A stretch of 64,000 bases of DNA from NCBI RefSeq assembly GCF_007858435.1, contig NZ_VIGW01000001.1, forward strand, positions 596,955 through 660,954, given 5' to 3'. A program made the position numbers and the translations under genes. Source of the stretch: Tsukamurella asaccharolytica (lineage in GTDB: Bacteria > Actinomycetota > Actinomycetes > Mycobacteriales > Mycobacteriaceae). Shown here in pieces: positions 37,946 through 46,570 of this stretch (positions within the stretch are counted from its first letter, which is position 1; every line of letters begins with the position of its first letter). Under the pieces are notes generated by a model. It searched no databases. It had not been told where the DNA came from and worked only from the letters and a program-made list of their open reading frames with translations.

Positions 37946-38893
37946 ATGACTTTGATCGACGTCACCGTCGCCGAGATCGTTGAAGAGACCCCGACGATCA
38001 AGTCCTTCCGACTGGTGCGATCCGACGGGACTCCGCTGGGGTCCTACATCCCGGGCGCCCACATCGACGTGGTCGGGCCGACGTCGATCACGCGTCAGTA
38101 CTCGCTGTGCAGCACCCCCGAGGCGCCGGATTCCTTCACGGTGGCCGTCAAACGTGAGGACGATTCGCGGGGCGGCTCCTCCGCTCTGCACGAGCTGAGG
38201 GTGGGTGACAGGCTCCAGATCAGTGAGCCGCGTAACGTTCTCCGCATCGAGGACGACGCCGCGTACCACATTCTCATCGCGGCGGGGATCGGGATCACCC
38301 CGATGCTGAGCATGGCCCGGTACATGGACGTGCACGACATCCCGTTCGAACTTCACTATTTCGCCCGCACGGCAGAGCAGGCGGCCTTCCTGCCCTTGCT
38401 GCAGGAGCGGTGCCCGGAGAAGCTGCACGCGAACCTGGGGATCAGCCGAGACGCGCAGGACACCGCGCTCGCCGCCCTCGTAGCGGCAGCCCCGAGAGGC
38501 TCGCACATCTACATGTGCGGCCCCGATGGCTTCATGGACAAGGTCATGGCCGCGGCGGAGAAGTGGTTTCCCGCGACCGCGATCCACTCCGAACGGTTCC
38601 ATGCTGCCGAGGTCGACGACTCCGACAACCGCGAGTTCGAGGTCGAGCTCGAGGGCGAGGTATACACCGTGCCGGCCGATCGCAGCATTGTGGAGGTGCT
38701 GCAGGAGAACGGCTGCGACGTCGACACCTCCTGCCAGGAGGGCATCTGCGGAACCTGCATCATGCAGGTCCTCTCCGGAACACCGGAGCACCGCGACAAC
38801 GTTCTCACAGCGTCCGAGAAGGACGCCGGTGAGACCATCGCGGTGTGCGTGTCGCGGACCAAGTCCGACCGAATCGTTCTCGACTACTACTGA
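37946..38893 (+). CDS. iacF: Oxygenase reductase (FMN, NADH, plant-type [2Fe-2S]), IacF
   Basis: The 315-residue phthalate dioxygenase reductase/VanB-type protein has an FMN-binding RQYSL motif (50-54), an NADH domain (AAGIGITPM at 112-120; YMCGPDGFM), and a C-terminal ferredoxin with Cys263, Cys268, Cys271 and Cys301. It passes electrons from NADH to the Rieske centre of IacC. It follows iacE after 84 bp and closes the iacABCDEF run. Confidence 0.88.
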   Translation: MTLIDVTVAEIVEETPTIKSFRLVRSDGTPLGSYIPGAHIDVVGPTSITRQYSLCSTPEAPDSFTVAVKREDDSRGGSSALHELRVGDRLQISEPRNVLRIEDDAAYHILIAAGIGITPMLSMARYMDVHDIPFELHYFARTAEQAAFLPLLQERCPEKLHANLGISRDAQDTALAALVAAAPRGSHIYMCGPDGFMDKVMAAAEKWFPATAIHSERFHAAEVDDSDNREFEVELEGEVYTVPADRSIVEVLQENGCDVDTSCQEGICGTCIMQVLSGTPEHRDNVLTASEKDAGETIAVCVSRTKSDRIVLDYY

Positions 38894-38970
38894 GGTCTCG
38901 GAGATCGCACAGCCGACCGCTACCGATGACCGGCAGCGCGGTGATTCGCGCCCGGTGCCGACTCGATCGC

Positions 38971-39627
38971 CTACTCTTCGACGTTATCGCCGGGTATCAC
39001 GACGTCGAATCGAAGGATATCCCGGACCAACGTGCTGATGGACTCCGCTTCCGTCTTCGCCTTGATCCGCGCGCGGTGCACATCGACCGTCTTGACACTC
39101 ATCTCGAGACGCCGTGCGATGTTCTGGCTCGGCAGCCCTTCGACGACCAGCGCGAGGATCTCCCGCTCGCGGCGCGTCAGCAGCGCGACCCGCCGCTGTA
39201 CCGCCCGCTGGCTGGAGAACTCCGTGAAACTCTCCGCGGCCTTCTGCATTCCGGACTGGACCGTATCCAATAACCGCTGCGGGTCGTACGGCTTCTCGAG
39301 GAAGTCGATAGCGCCCGCCTGCAGGACGGATACCGACATCCGGATATCGCCGTGCGCGGAGACGAAGATGATTGCCGCGTGCGGGGCGATGTCGTTGAGA
39401 GTCTCCTGCAGCCGCGTCCCGCTCGTCTTCGGCATCCGCACGTCCAGCACAATGCAAGCCGGGGTCGTGCCGTCGTACTGCTCCAACAACTCGTCGGCGC
39501 TGTGGCAGATGACGGGCCGGATGCCGATGCTGCCGAGGAGCCAGTCGACCGAATCGCACAGCGCGGGGTCGTCGTCCACGACGTAGACCGTGACGTCCGT
39601 GGCGTTCGCAGGTTCGGAGGGGATCAT
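38971..39627 (-). CDS. FixJ/NarL-like response regulator
   Basis: The 218-residue response regulator has a receiver domain with acidic pocket VVDDDP (about 16-21), phospho-acceptor Asp62 (IVLDVRMPKTSG), the conserved VSAHGD and Lys in EKPYDPQ. The LuxR-type helix-turn-helix is LTRREREILALVVEGLPSQNIARRLEMSVKTVDVHRARI. The ATG at 39627 overlaps the stop of the preceding gene. It is the obvious partner of the FixL-like kinase at the other end of iacA-F, giving a two-component system around the operon. The signal, perhaps indole-3-acetate, is inferred. Confidence 0.82.
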   Translation of the reverse strand: MIPSEPANATDVTVYVVDDDPALCDSVDWLLGSIGIRPVICHSADELLEQYDGTTPACIVLDVRMPKTSGTRLQETLNDIAPHAAIIFVSAHGDIRMSVSVLQAGAIDFLEKPYDPQRLLDTVQSGMQKAAESFTEFSSQRAVQRRVALLTRREREILALVVEGLPSQNIARRLEMSVKTVDVHRARIKAKTEAESISTLVRDILRFDVVIPGDNVEE

Positions 39628-39926
39628 CGCGCGCCTGTCGCCGACGCGTCTTCCCACCCCGCGTCGGCCGTCCAGTAATCCTGGCCGGCCGCGCTCACGC
39701 AATGAGTCCAATCCGATAGCCGCCGCAATTGCGGCTCCTCCCGGCGAACCGACTCGTCCGCCGCATCCGGCCCATCGGCCTCGACGGTCCAATGGACCCA
39801 GTTCACTTCGCGGCCGTGACGGTCGTGAACGAAGAGATCAACATGGTGCCATCCGTAGTTGAACGTGTCCTCGTAGCAGGTGAGGAACATGCGATGATGT
39901 TCGATCGGTCGCGGTGTGAGCAACAT
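39624..39926 (-). CDS. Conserved small protein of unknown function in the iacH transcript
   Basis: The 100-residue product starts at an ATG with AAAGGA nine bases upstream. It lies 46 bp after iacH and overlaps the response regulator by 4 bp. It is rich in aromatic and charged residues (FNYGWHHVDLFVHDRHGREVNWVHW, then SDWTHCVSAAGQDYWTADAGWED) with no motif I recognise. Coupling to iacH and to the regulator suggests a role in indole-acetate use or its sensing. I cannot assign a function. Confidence 0.6.
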   Translation of the reverse strand: MLLTPRPIEHHRMFLTCYEDTFNYGWHHVDLFVHDRHGREVNWVHWTVEADGPDAADESVRREEPQLRRLSDWTHCVSAAGQDYWTADAGWEDASATGAR

Positions 39927-39972
39927 GATGGCGATCCTTTCGCGGTGAGTCCGGTGGGCCTGCGGGAATCCG

Positions 39973-41319
39973 TCAGACGACGGTCGATCCGAGTCGCTGC
40001 TCGAGGGCCCGGGCAACGGCGAAGATCGCGCCCTCGCCGCCCCCGACCCCGATCACCTGCAATCCGAGCGGCATACCGTCGTCTGTGCGCGCCCCGGGCA
40101 CGGTGATCACTGGGCATCCGAGGAGTTGCCAGGCGCGGCTCAACACGGGGGAACCCGTGGCCCCGAGCCCCTTCGGTGCGGGCCCAAGCGCCGCGGGGCC
40201 GACTATCACCGCGTGGTCGCCGAGCGAGTCCGCGACCATCGTCCGCGACCGGTCCCGCCGGACCAGAGCCGCTCGATACGAGTCCGTCGACACCCCCGCT
40301 CCGGTGCGGAGCAGTTCCAGCAGAGATGTGCTCAACCGATCCGCGTGATCCCGGGCCTCCGCGGCGCGCGTCCGGGATGCCTCGTAGGCCATCACGGCCA
40401 CCTGATCGTCCGTCAGGGTTCGGATGTGGTCGTCCCGCTGCAGAGCCGTGGTGGTGACTCCCACCTCACCGAGCACCACAGGCAGCGTGTCGAGCAGATG
40501 ACGCATGTGGGCCGACAAGGTGTCGAGCGAACTTCCGGACCAGAGACGTACCTCCACGCCCGCGACGGCGGGGACGGCGAGCGGCTTGCCCGTGAAGGCT
40601 TCGTACACGTACTGAAGGTCGGTGATCGTTCTCGTCAGGAGTCCGAGGGAGTCCAGCGAAGGGCTCAAGCCGGTGATCCCTGAGGTATCCGTGCTCCCGT
40701 GGGCCAGAACCATTGCCGCCGCACCGCAGAACGACGCCGGGCGCGTCAACGACCCCGCGGTCTGCGTCCCCAGCGCGAAGGGAAGGGTGCCCGAACCGAC
40801 CGCGGCCGCCGAGCCGCTCGACGACCCACCCGGGGTGTGGTCGACGGCGTGGGGGTTGCGGGTGGCCCCCGGGCGGAAGTAGCCGAACTCGGTGGTCACC
40901 GTCTTCCCTTGGATCACCGCACCGAGAGTGCGCAGGCGATCGACGCACGGGGCATCAAGGGCGGCCGGCTCGTCCGATGTGATGTCTGATCCCGCACGCG
41001 TTGGCATCCCGGCGACGTCGATCAGGTCCTTGACGCCCACCGAGAGCCCGGCGAGCGGCAAAGAGTCGCCAGCGTCGGAAATACGGCGGTCGACTTCGCG
41101 CGCATCAGTCTCGATCGCGGGCGAAAACCCTACCCACGCACGGAGTTCCACCTCCCTGTCCTCGATCAGGGTGCGCACGGCGCCCGCCGAATCCTGGGCC
41201 GAAACGATGCGTGAGCGGACGGCGTTGACCTGCGCCCGGACCGAGCGGCTGTGCACGGGTCGCGCGATGGGGTTGGGCTGCGGACTGGTCACCCCTCCAA
41301 GTCTTACCCGATGTGACAT
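39973..41319 (-). CDS. iacH: Amidase-signature family hydrolase, IacH type
   Basis: The protein is about 448 residues with the amidase-signature triad: Lys in VGVKDLID, cis-Ser in GGSSSGSAAAV, and the nucleophile Ser in GTQTAGSLTRPASFCG. An amidase-like IacH is a standard member of iac clusters, where it is thought to act late in the conversion to catechol. The start is uncertain: the ATG at 41319 has no ribosome site, and a GTG nine codons later follows GGAGG too closely. It is divergent from the MFS gene. Confidence 0.8.
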   Translation of the reverse strand: MSHRVRLGGVTSPQPNPIARPVHSRSVRAQVNAVRSRIVSAQDSAGAVRTLIEDREVELRAWVGFSPAIETDAREVDRRISDAGDSLPLAGLSVGVKDLIDVAGMPTRAGSDITSDEPAALDAPCVDRLRTLGAVIQGKTVTTEFGYFRPGATRNPHAVDHTPGGSSSGSAAAVGSGTLPFALGTQTAGSLTRPASFCGAAAMVLAHGSTDTSGITGLSPSLDSLGLLTRTITDLQYVYEAFTGKPLAVPAVAGVEVRLWSGSSLDTLSAHMRHLLDTLPVVLGEVGVTTTALQRDDHIRTLTDDQVAVMAYEASRTRAAEARDHADRLSTSLLELLRTGAGVSTDSYRAALVRRDRSRTMVADSLGDHAVIVGPAALGPAPKGLGATGSPVLSRAWQLLGCPVITVPGARTDDGMPLGLQVIGVGGGEGAIFAVARALEQRLGSTVV

Positions 41320-41456
41320 GGATTACCAGTAAGGGTTTCCCTCCTATCTCGTTAAGTGATCCCGGTCATATTTTGGTGCCATCGGCTCTCCACAGAGACG
41401 ATCGGCGCAGCTCCAGCCCAGCGGCGCCGTTTCCACCCGGAAGGCCCGCAGAAATC

Positions 41457-42884
41457 ATGAGTCAATCCGTCACGTCCACACCCGCATTCTCGAGATTGTC
41501 GCCGACAACCGGTACCCGGTCCGCCTGGGTCGTGGTCGCGATGCTGGTGTTGTTTCAGGTCATCGCCTTCGCGGACAAGGCAGTCCTCGGACTCGTGGCG
41601 TCGCGCGCCATCCCGGACCTCGGAATCACCTCCGTCGAGTTCGGTTTCATCGGGAGCGCATTCTTCTTTCTCTACTCGATCGTGTCGATCCTCACCGGCA
41701 TGATCGCGACACGTGTTGCCGTGAGCTGGGTACTCCTGACACTCGGACTGATCTGGGCCGTCCTGCAGTTCCCCATGCTGCTCGGCGGCGGCGCCGCCGT
41801 TCTGCTCGTGACGCGCATCGTGCTCGGCGGCGCCGAAGGGCCGGCCACCGCGATGTCACTGACCTCGGCCCACTCGTGGTTCGCCCCGAACCGCCGCGCG
41901 CTCCCGTCGAACCTGGTGGCTGCCGGCTCCGCGCTGGGACCCGTCATAGCGGCACCACTCCTGACAGTGGTCATCGTGGCCTGGGGATGGCGCTGGGCGT
42001 TCGGCGTCCTCGGCATCGTGGGCCTGGTGTGGACCATCGGCTGGTTCCTGCTCGGCGGCGACGGCCCCTTCGGGCAGAAGCGCGCGCCGCGACACGGAAG
42101 CGAAGCCGATGTCGCCGGCGCTGCTGCGCCTTCCTCCGAAGCCGGCGGCGGGGACACGATCGACACTCAGCGACCAGTACCCACGCTCCGCATCTTCCTG
42201 AGCCTGACATTTCTAGCGGCGGTCATCGGCGGCGGCTCGAACTTCTTCGTGCAGGGTTTCCTCACCACCTGGCTGCCGCAGTACCTCGGCACCGTGATCG
42301 GACTCAGCACCGAGGCCGTCGGCATCGTCACCGTCGCCCCGTGGGTCGTCGGCGCGGCGCTGTTGGTGGGCCTCGGTGCCCTCGGGCAGCGCCTGATGGC
42401 GCGCGGCGCCACCGCACACACCGCCATCGCGGTGCCATTCGGGATCGCAGCACTCTTCGCCGGCACGGCGTTCCTCCTCGTCCCCGCGACCGCGGGTCCC
42501 GTCGCTGTGGCGTTCCTCTCGGCCGCAGCCGGGTGCAGCATCGTCTACCCGATGGTCGCCTCGGCACTGGCCTACGCCGTTGGCGCGCGGCAGCGGCCGT
42601 TGGTCCTGGCGACCCTGGGAGGAATCGCCTCGGTGGGCGCGGTCATCTCGCCGACTTTGGTCGGCTGGCTCATGGACCGAGCCGGATACACCGCGCCTCC
42701 CAAGGGCAGCGCACCGTCGTCCGCAATGGCGGAGGCGATGGCCACGGGAGTGAACCAGGCATTCACTCTCACCGGCGTTCTACTCATCCTCGGCGGAGCG
42801 CTCTGCATCGCCTTCCTCCGGCCCGAACGGTTCGGGGCGAAACTGCAGGCGCTCACCGAACCCAGGACCGAAACGAAGGAGTGA
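41457..42884 (+). CDS. MFS transporter, probable aromatic acid/auxin uptake
   Basis: The 475-residue major facilitator has about 12 transmembrane segments. The start at 41457 (MSQSVTST...) places TM1 at WVVVAMLVLFQVIAFADKAVLGLV; the D-K pair in TM1 is typical of the anion:cation symporter branch. A hydrophilic Gly/Ala/Glu-rich loop separates the two halves. It lies between iacH and iacG, so uptake of indole-3-acetate is the likely job. An upstream in-frame start at 41313 is rejected. Confidence 0.8.
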   Translation: MSQSVTSTPAFSRLSPTTGTRSAWVVVAMLVLFQVIAFADKAVLGLVASRAIPDLGITSVEFGFIGSAFFFLYSIVSILTGMIATRVAVSWVLLTLGLIWAVLQFPMLLGGGAAVLLVTRIVLGGAEGPATAMSLTSAHSWFAPNRRALPSNLVAAGSALGPVIAAPLLTVVIVAWGWRWAFGVLGIVGLVWTIGWFLLGGDGPFGQKRAPRHGSEADVAGAAAPSSEAGGGDTIDTQRPVPTLRIFLSLTFLAAVIGGGSNFFVQGFLTTWLPQYLGTVIGLSTEAVGIVTVAPWVVGAALLVGLGALGQRLMARGATAHTAIAVPFGIAALFAGTAFLLVPATAGPVAVAFLSAAAGCSIVYPMVASALAYAVGARQRPLVLATLGGIASVGAVISPTLVGWLMDRAGYTAPPKGSAPSSAMAEAMATGVNQAFTLTGVLLILGGALCIAFLRPERFGAKLQALTEPRTETKE

Positions 42885-42887
42885 CGC

Positions 42888-43388
42888 ATGGCCATCGACT
42901 CGACACGTGAAAACACCTGCGCGGCCGACGTTCTCGACGGTCTCCGGCTGCGGGAGGTGATGGGGCACTATCCGACCGGGGTCGTGGTCGTCACCGGGCT
43001 CACAGCTGACGGAGAGATCCTCGCCATGGTTGTCGGGACCTTCAGTTCCGTCTCCCTCGATCCGCCGCTCGTGTCCTTCATGCCGATGCGCACGTCACGC
43101 ACCTTCGACCGACTTCGAGAGTGCGAGACGCTGTGCATCAACGTCATGGGTGGCGGTGAGGAGGAAGTCGTCGCGACGATCGCTCGGCGCTGGGAGAACA
43201 AGCTGGACGGCATCGGATGGAAGCCGGCGCCGTCCGGGGCACCCGTTCTCGACGCCTCAATCGCCTGGCTGGAAGCATCGATGTCCCAGATCATCGAGGC
43301 TGGCGACCACTGGATCGTCCTGTGCGAGGTCCACGAGGTGGAGGTCAACGATCCCGTCCCGCCACTGATCTTTCTCCAGGGCGGATAA
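42888..43388 (+). CDS. iacG: Flavin reductase, IacG type; frame ends at a stop that cuts a longer fusion
   Basis: The 166-residue HpaC/DIM6-like flavin reductase has the fold segments REVMGHYPTGVVVVTGL, LDPPLVSFMPMRTSRTFDRL and HWIVLCEVHEVEV. It would supply reduced flavin to IacA. It starts 3 bp after the MFS stop. The frame stops at TAA after PLIFLQGG, exactly where relatives usually read G-x-Y-G. The same frame then stays open through GTFVCSSLVARLDH and on to 44096. The TAA therefore looks like a former Tyr codon in a flavin reductase-IclR-like fusion. Confidence 0.82.
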   Translation: MAIDSTRENTCAADVLDGLRLREVMGHYPTGVVVVTGLTADGEILAMVVGTFSSVSLDPPLVSFMPMRTSRTFDRLRECETLCINVMGGGEEEVVATIARRWENKLDGIGWKPAPSGAPVLDASIAWLEASMSQIIEAGDHWIVLCEVHEVEVNDPVPPLIFLQGG

Positions 43389-43412
43389 GGGACGTTCGTC
43401 TGCAGTTCTCTT

Positions 43413-44096
43413 GTGGCACGCCTGGACCACTCCATGGCGCCGATCGCGGAGGCACTCGCGGGCCTGCGGCCGGACGTCGAACGCCTTGCACACGAGATCG
43501 GCTGTGAAGTAACCGTCTTCACGGAAGTGGGTCAGGACGAGATGGCGGCCGTCATCTCCGCGGCTGCGCCGGGAGAGAGCCACAGCACCAACCTCGCCAA
43601 CCGAATTCCCTTGGTCCCGCCACTCGGCGACTCCGTCGTCTTCGATCGCGGCGCCGACGCCCAGGACCGGTGGTTGCGCCGCCTGGGAAAGGTGGACCAC
43701 GAGGTCGTGGACCGCTGCCGAGCGCGGCTCGACTTCCTCCGGGAACACGGATGGGTCCTCGCCTTCCTGCCCGACGGTGCGGTAGATGCCGCACAAGCGT
43801 ACGAGGCCGTGAATGCTGCTACCCGCAGATATGATTCGCCGAACGTCACGCCCGCCCACGAGCGGCGGGTCAGGGAAGCGATCACCAGCGCCGGGATCGA
43901 CTACACGCCGAAAGCCGTCGAGGCCGACGGCACGTACAACGTTGCGTCCATCGTCGTCCCGATGCGTGACCATTCCGACGCCACAACGTTAACCCTCCGT
44001 CTGGCGCGGCTTCCACTCAATGCAACCGGCGCCGAAGTGACGCGGTGGATCGAGGCAGCCAAGGAGGTTGCAGCCAACCACAGCGGCTCCGCGTAG
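43413..44096 (+). pseudogene. IclR-effector-like domain without a DNA-binding domain
   Basis: The 227 residues resemble an IclR ligand-binding domain: RPDVERLAHEIGCEVTVFTEVGQDEMAAVISA, then STNLANRIPLVPPLGDSVVFD, ending with a long helix. There is no helix-turn-helix and no ribosome site before the GTG at 43413. It is in the same frame as iacG, separated only by TAA at 43386-43388. I read it as the severed C-terminal regulatory domain of a two-domain flavin reductase. A stand-alone effector protein is the alternative. Confidence 0.6.
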
Positions 44097-44415
44097 CCCG
44101 GAGCGGCCAGGCCCTCGGCGACCTCGGAGACGACATGAGGATGCGGCGGCTGCGCCGATAGGTGATCGTCGGCCCACCGCGACGAAGCCGCGGCGCCCAC
44201 GCACTCATCGCACCGAACGCCGATCATCCGAGTGCTCCCGCAGCCAGTCCGTCAGCAGCGAGGAGCGATGCGAGTGGATTCACCGGCACCACGCTACGGG
44301 GTGGGTGATTCGGGCACCGTGCGACCTGAGCGCGAGCCGGACCGTGGTCCCCACGAGGGCGAACATCGCCGCGATCGTGCGCTCACTGCATTGGAAATAG
44401 CCGTTCCAGAAACAA
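44097..44415. other. 319-bp gap left of the island, no supported gene
   Basis: Several short frames cross this stretch in both directions, but none has a ribosome site or recognisable motif. It is the last chromosomal sequence before the island's left repeat. Confidence 0.5.
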
Positions 44416-44490
44416 GAACCCCAGGTCAAACGACTTCTCGAGTTCGTGACCTGGGGTTCGACAGTTCATAGAACTGCTCGTTGTGAGCGG
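44416..44490. repeat. Left island boundary (attL-like): tRNA-Leu downstream region copy
   Basis: A 13-bp perfect hairpin (44416-44428 with 44447-44459, GAACCCCAGGTCA) is followed by the dyad CAGTTC-ATA-GAACTG (44462-44476) and GCTCGTTGTG. The stretch is colinear with 62797-62868 next to the tRNA gene. It shares an exact 14-mer (CGAGTTCGTGACCT, 44439-44452) and an exact 15-mer (GAACTGCTCGTTGTG, 44471-44485) with identical spacing. It reads as the original terminator of tRNA-Leu, displaced by insertion. Confidence 0.7.
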
Positions 44491-44748
44491 TTCGCGATCG
44501 CATGTCACCGGTCGTCCATGGTCGCGGTCTCCACAGAATTGTTCGTGATTCTCCACAGAATCCACCGCGTGCTCGACGCGCGCTGGGCGGCGGCACGCTG
44601 GGTTTGGGCGCCTCGAGGACGGACCCTCGGCGTCGAGATGCAAACGAGTGAGGGGTGCAGTGTTGGTGAGCGTCTCAGCCTCGGCGCTATGTGGGCGCGG
44701 TTTGGACATGCGATTTTCCACAGAAATGGGTGGGCCGGGATACGAAAA

Positions 44749-44778
44749 GTGGCCGGCCCAGGATGCTGGGCCGGCCAC
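44749..44778. terminator. Terminator of the recombinase/DDE-like operon
   Basis: A perfect 12-bp stem, GTGGCCGGCCCA and TGGGCCGGCCAC, with a 6-base loop lies just beyond the stop at 44792 on the minus strand. Flanking CGAA/TTCG pairs extend it. Confidence 0.7.
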
Positions 44779-44791
44779 GATTCGTGACTGC

Positions 44792-46570
44792 TTACGTTCG
44801 AGCGGGGGTCATCGTCGGTGGGTAACCGAGGTCTGCTTCGAGGAGCCTCACGCGTCGGCGGATCGATCCGCCCCGCGGTCGGCGTTCCTCATGCGCCCGT
44901 TGCGTGGCTAGATTTGTGACCGCGACGGCCATCGCCAAACTGATCGCGATCATGGGCTGCCGTCGTGGTCCGACCGTCAAGTCCGCGAGACCTGTCACGG
45001 TCCTGGATTTGAGGACGCTGAACTGCCGCTCCGTCAGTGACCGCGCCGCTTCGTAGTAGAGCATGTGCTCCCACGACCCCGGGGTGAATCCGAACTGACC
45101 CATGCGCACCTGATCTGGCGTCAGACCGACTGTGATCGTGCCCTTTTCGCAGCACGCGTACTGCTGCGGGGTCCATGTCGGCTCGAGTGTCGGAAGGTCC
45201 CCTGACAGTGACATCGTGGTCGGCCTGAGCGGGCACCGAACCCTTTCAAAAGCCGCAGGACACACCACACGGACCTTCACCGTGTCGGGGTCTGATGGGC
45301 GCTCCGGGTCTTTTGGCCCACGTTGCACGCTACCGTGCACTGGCCTTGAGTTCCGCCCCATCAACAGCGGAAGAATCCGCTGCAACCTACGATCGTGATC
45401 GGCGAAGCCTGCGGGACTGGCGTTCAGAAGCTCGCGGGCTGGTGGGACGGTGATAGTCGACGCGATCTTCGTAACCGCTGGGCAGTACAGATCTCCTGCG
45501 ACCATTACCGGGCCTGGCTGTTGCTCGCCGAGCTTCGTCGGTGCGGACGCGTGAACGGTGCCCCACTTCTGGGGGTATCGGCCGACGTAGGCGTACCGTT
45601 GCCGGATCATCGCGTCGGCGAAGCCCTTCTTCGAGTTGTACCCCATGTCGACTGTGAGATAGGGCCATCGCGCTCGGGGAGTCGCACTGCGCGCCGTGAG
45701 ATTGTTCTCGCGAGCGCGTCCCAATGCGCGCAGCACGGCGCCGGGATCGCCGGATGTCGGGGCATGGACATCGATACCGATGATGACCGGTGCTACCGCG
45801 GTCAGTCGGTGGGGTTCGCCGACTCTGGTCAGTGCGGTCAGGCCAATTCCGATGCCGCTCTTGCGAAGTGACTTCTTGCCGTCGCCGGTTCCGAGGTTGT
45901 GCTTGTGGTCGCGCCCATACGTGCGGCTTCCTGGTGCCGCTCCGCGCTGACGATCCGGTGCTACTCCCAAGCCGTAGGTGTGTCGGGCGAGGTCGTAGAT
46001 GGATTCGTCCACGACGAGGTCTCCGACGCATCCTGTCGGGGCTTGCTCCCAGACCGATCCCATGACGAGACGGTTGATCACCTCGCTCAGCAAGTCGCGA
46101 GATCGCTGAGACGCCTCCCGGTCGGCTTCGCTGCGCTTGTCGATGATGCGCTGATTCTCAGCGTTGGTGATCCTGCGGGCAGGCAGATCGCGATCGGGAT
46201 CAATTGGCTCAAGACGGCGGCTGACCCACGCGTGGAACTTCTTGTACTCGGCCGTCGAGTGTGTCCGTACCGCGGACAAGTCCTGTCCATCCATGCCGAC
46301 TGCGGCCAGTTGGTCGACAGTGAAGTCGGCGAGCATCTGGAGGATCCCGGCGAGTGTCGGCGGGCGTTTGAGACTCACGCACAGCAGTGCAGCGGTGAAG
46401 AATCCTCGGACTGAGTATCGGATGCCGCTTGCACGGCGCCCACCAACGCCCGCCCAATTGTGGTAGATGCCCTCAAGGAGCACGTCGGCGCCCGAGCGGT
46501 TGATCACGCCGACCGCTTCGTCGAACAGGTCGCTCGACACTGTCAGCGTGGGCCTGATCGTTGAGATCAA
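44792..46570 (-). CDS. Large DDE-transposase-like protein paired with the recombinase
   Basis: The product is 592 residues. RNase-H-like elements can be followed: acidic strand GDLVVDES (Asp184/Asp188), LTVDMGYNSKKGFADAMI (Asp308, the usual D-x-GY form) and a C-terminal helix SLTERQFSVLKS (Glu514), with a large insertion between. Cys pairs in CPAAFERVRCPL and YACCEKG suggest a zinc site in the insertion. The TTG start overlaps the recombinase stop (TTGA), with GAGGGG upstream. No flanking terminal inverted repeats were found, so it does not look like an autonomous IS. The catalytic role is inferred. Confidence 0.62.
   Translation of the reverse strand: MISTIRPTLTVSSDLFDEAVGVINRSGADVLLEGIYHNWAGVGGRRASGIRYSVRGFFTAALLCVSLKRPPTLAGILQMLADFTVDQLAAVGMDGQDLSAVRTHSTAEYKKFHAWVSRRLEPIDPDRDLPARRITNAENQRIIDKRSEADREASQRSRDLLSEVINRLVMGSVWEQAPTGCVGDLVVDESIYDLARHTYGLGVAPDRQRGAAPGSRTYGRDHKHNLGTGDGKKSLRKSGIGIGLTALTRVGEPHRLTAVAPVIIGIDVHAPTSGDPGAVLRALGRARENNLTARSATPRARWPYLTVDMGYNSKKGFADAMIRQRYAYVGRYPQKWGTVHASAPTKLGEQQPGPVMVAGDLYCPAVTKIASTITVPPARELLNASPAGFADHDRRLQRILPLLMGRNSRPVHGSVQRGPKDPERPSDPDTVKVRVVCPAAFERVRCPLRPTTMSLSGDLPTLEPTWTPQQYACCEKGTITVGLTPDQVRMGQFGFTPGSWEHMLYYEAARSLTERQFSVLKSRTVTGLADLTVGPRRQPMIAISLAMAVAVTNLATQRAHEERRPRGGSIRRRVRLLEADLGYPPTMTPART

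Noticed and set aside
35296-38893. Benzoate or anthranilate dioxygenase (BenABCD/AntABC) cluster
   Set aside because: The Rieske, SDR and reductase genes alone could fit, but the IacA-like monooxygenase, the IacB-like gene, amidase, SnoaL and flavin reductase together fit iac better.
44792-46570. Ordinary insertion sequence
   Set aside because: No terminal inverted repeats or short target duplications were found at its ends, and the gene is coupled to a recombinase-like gene.
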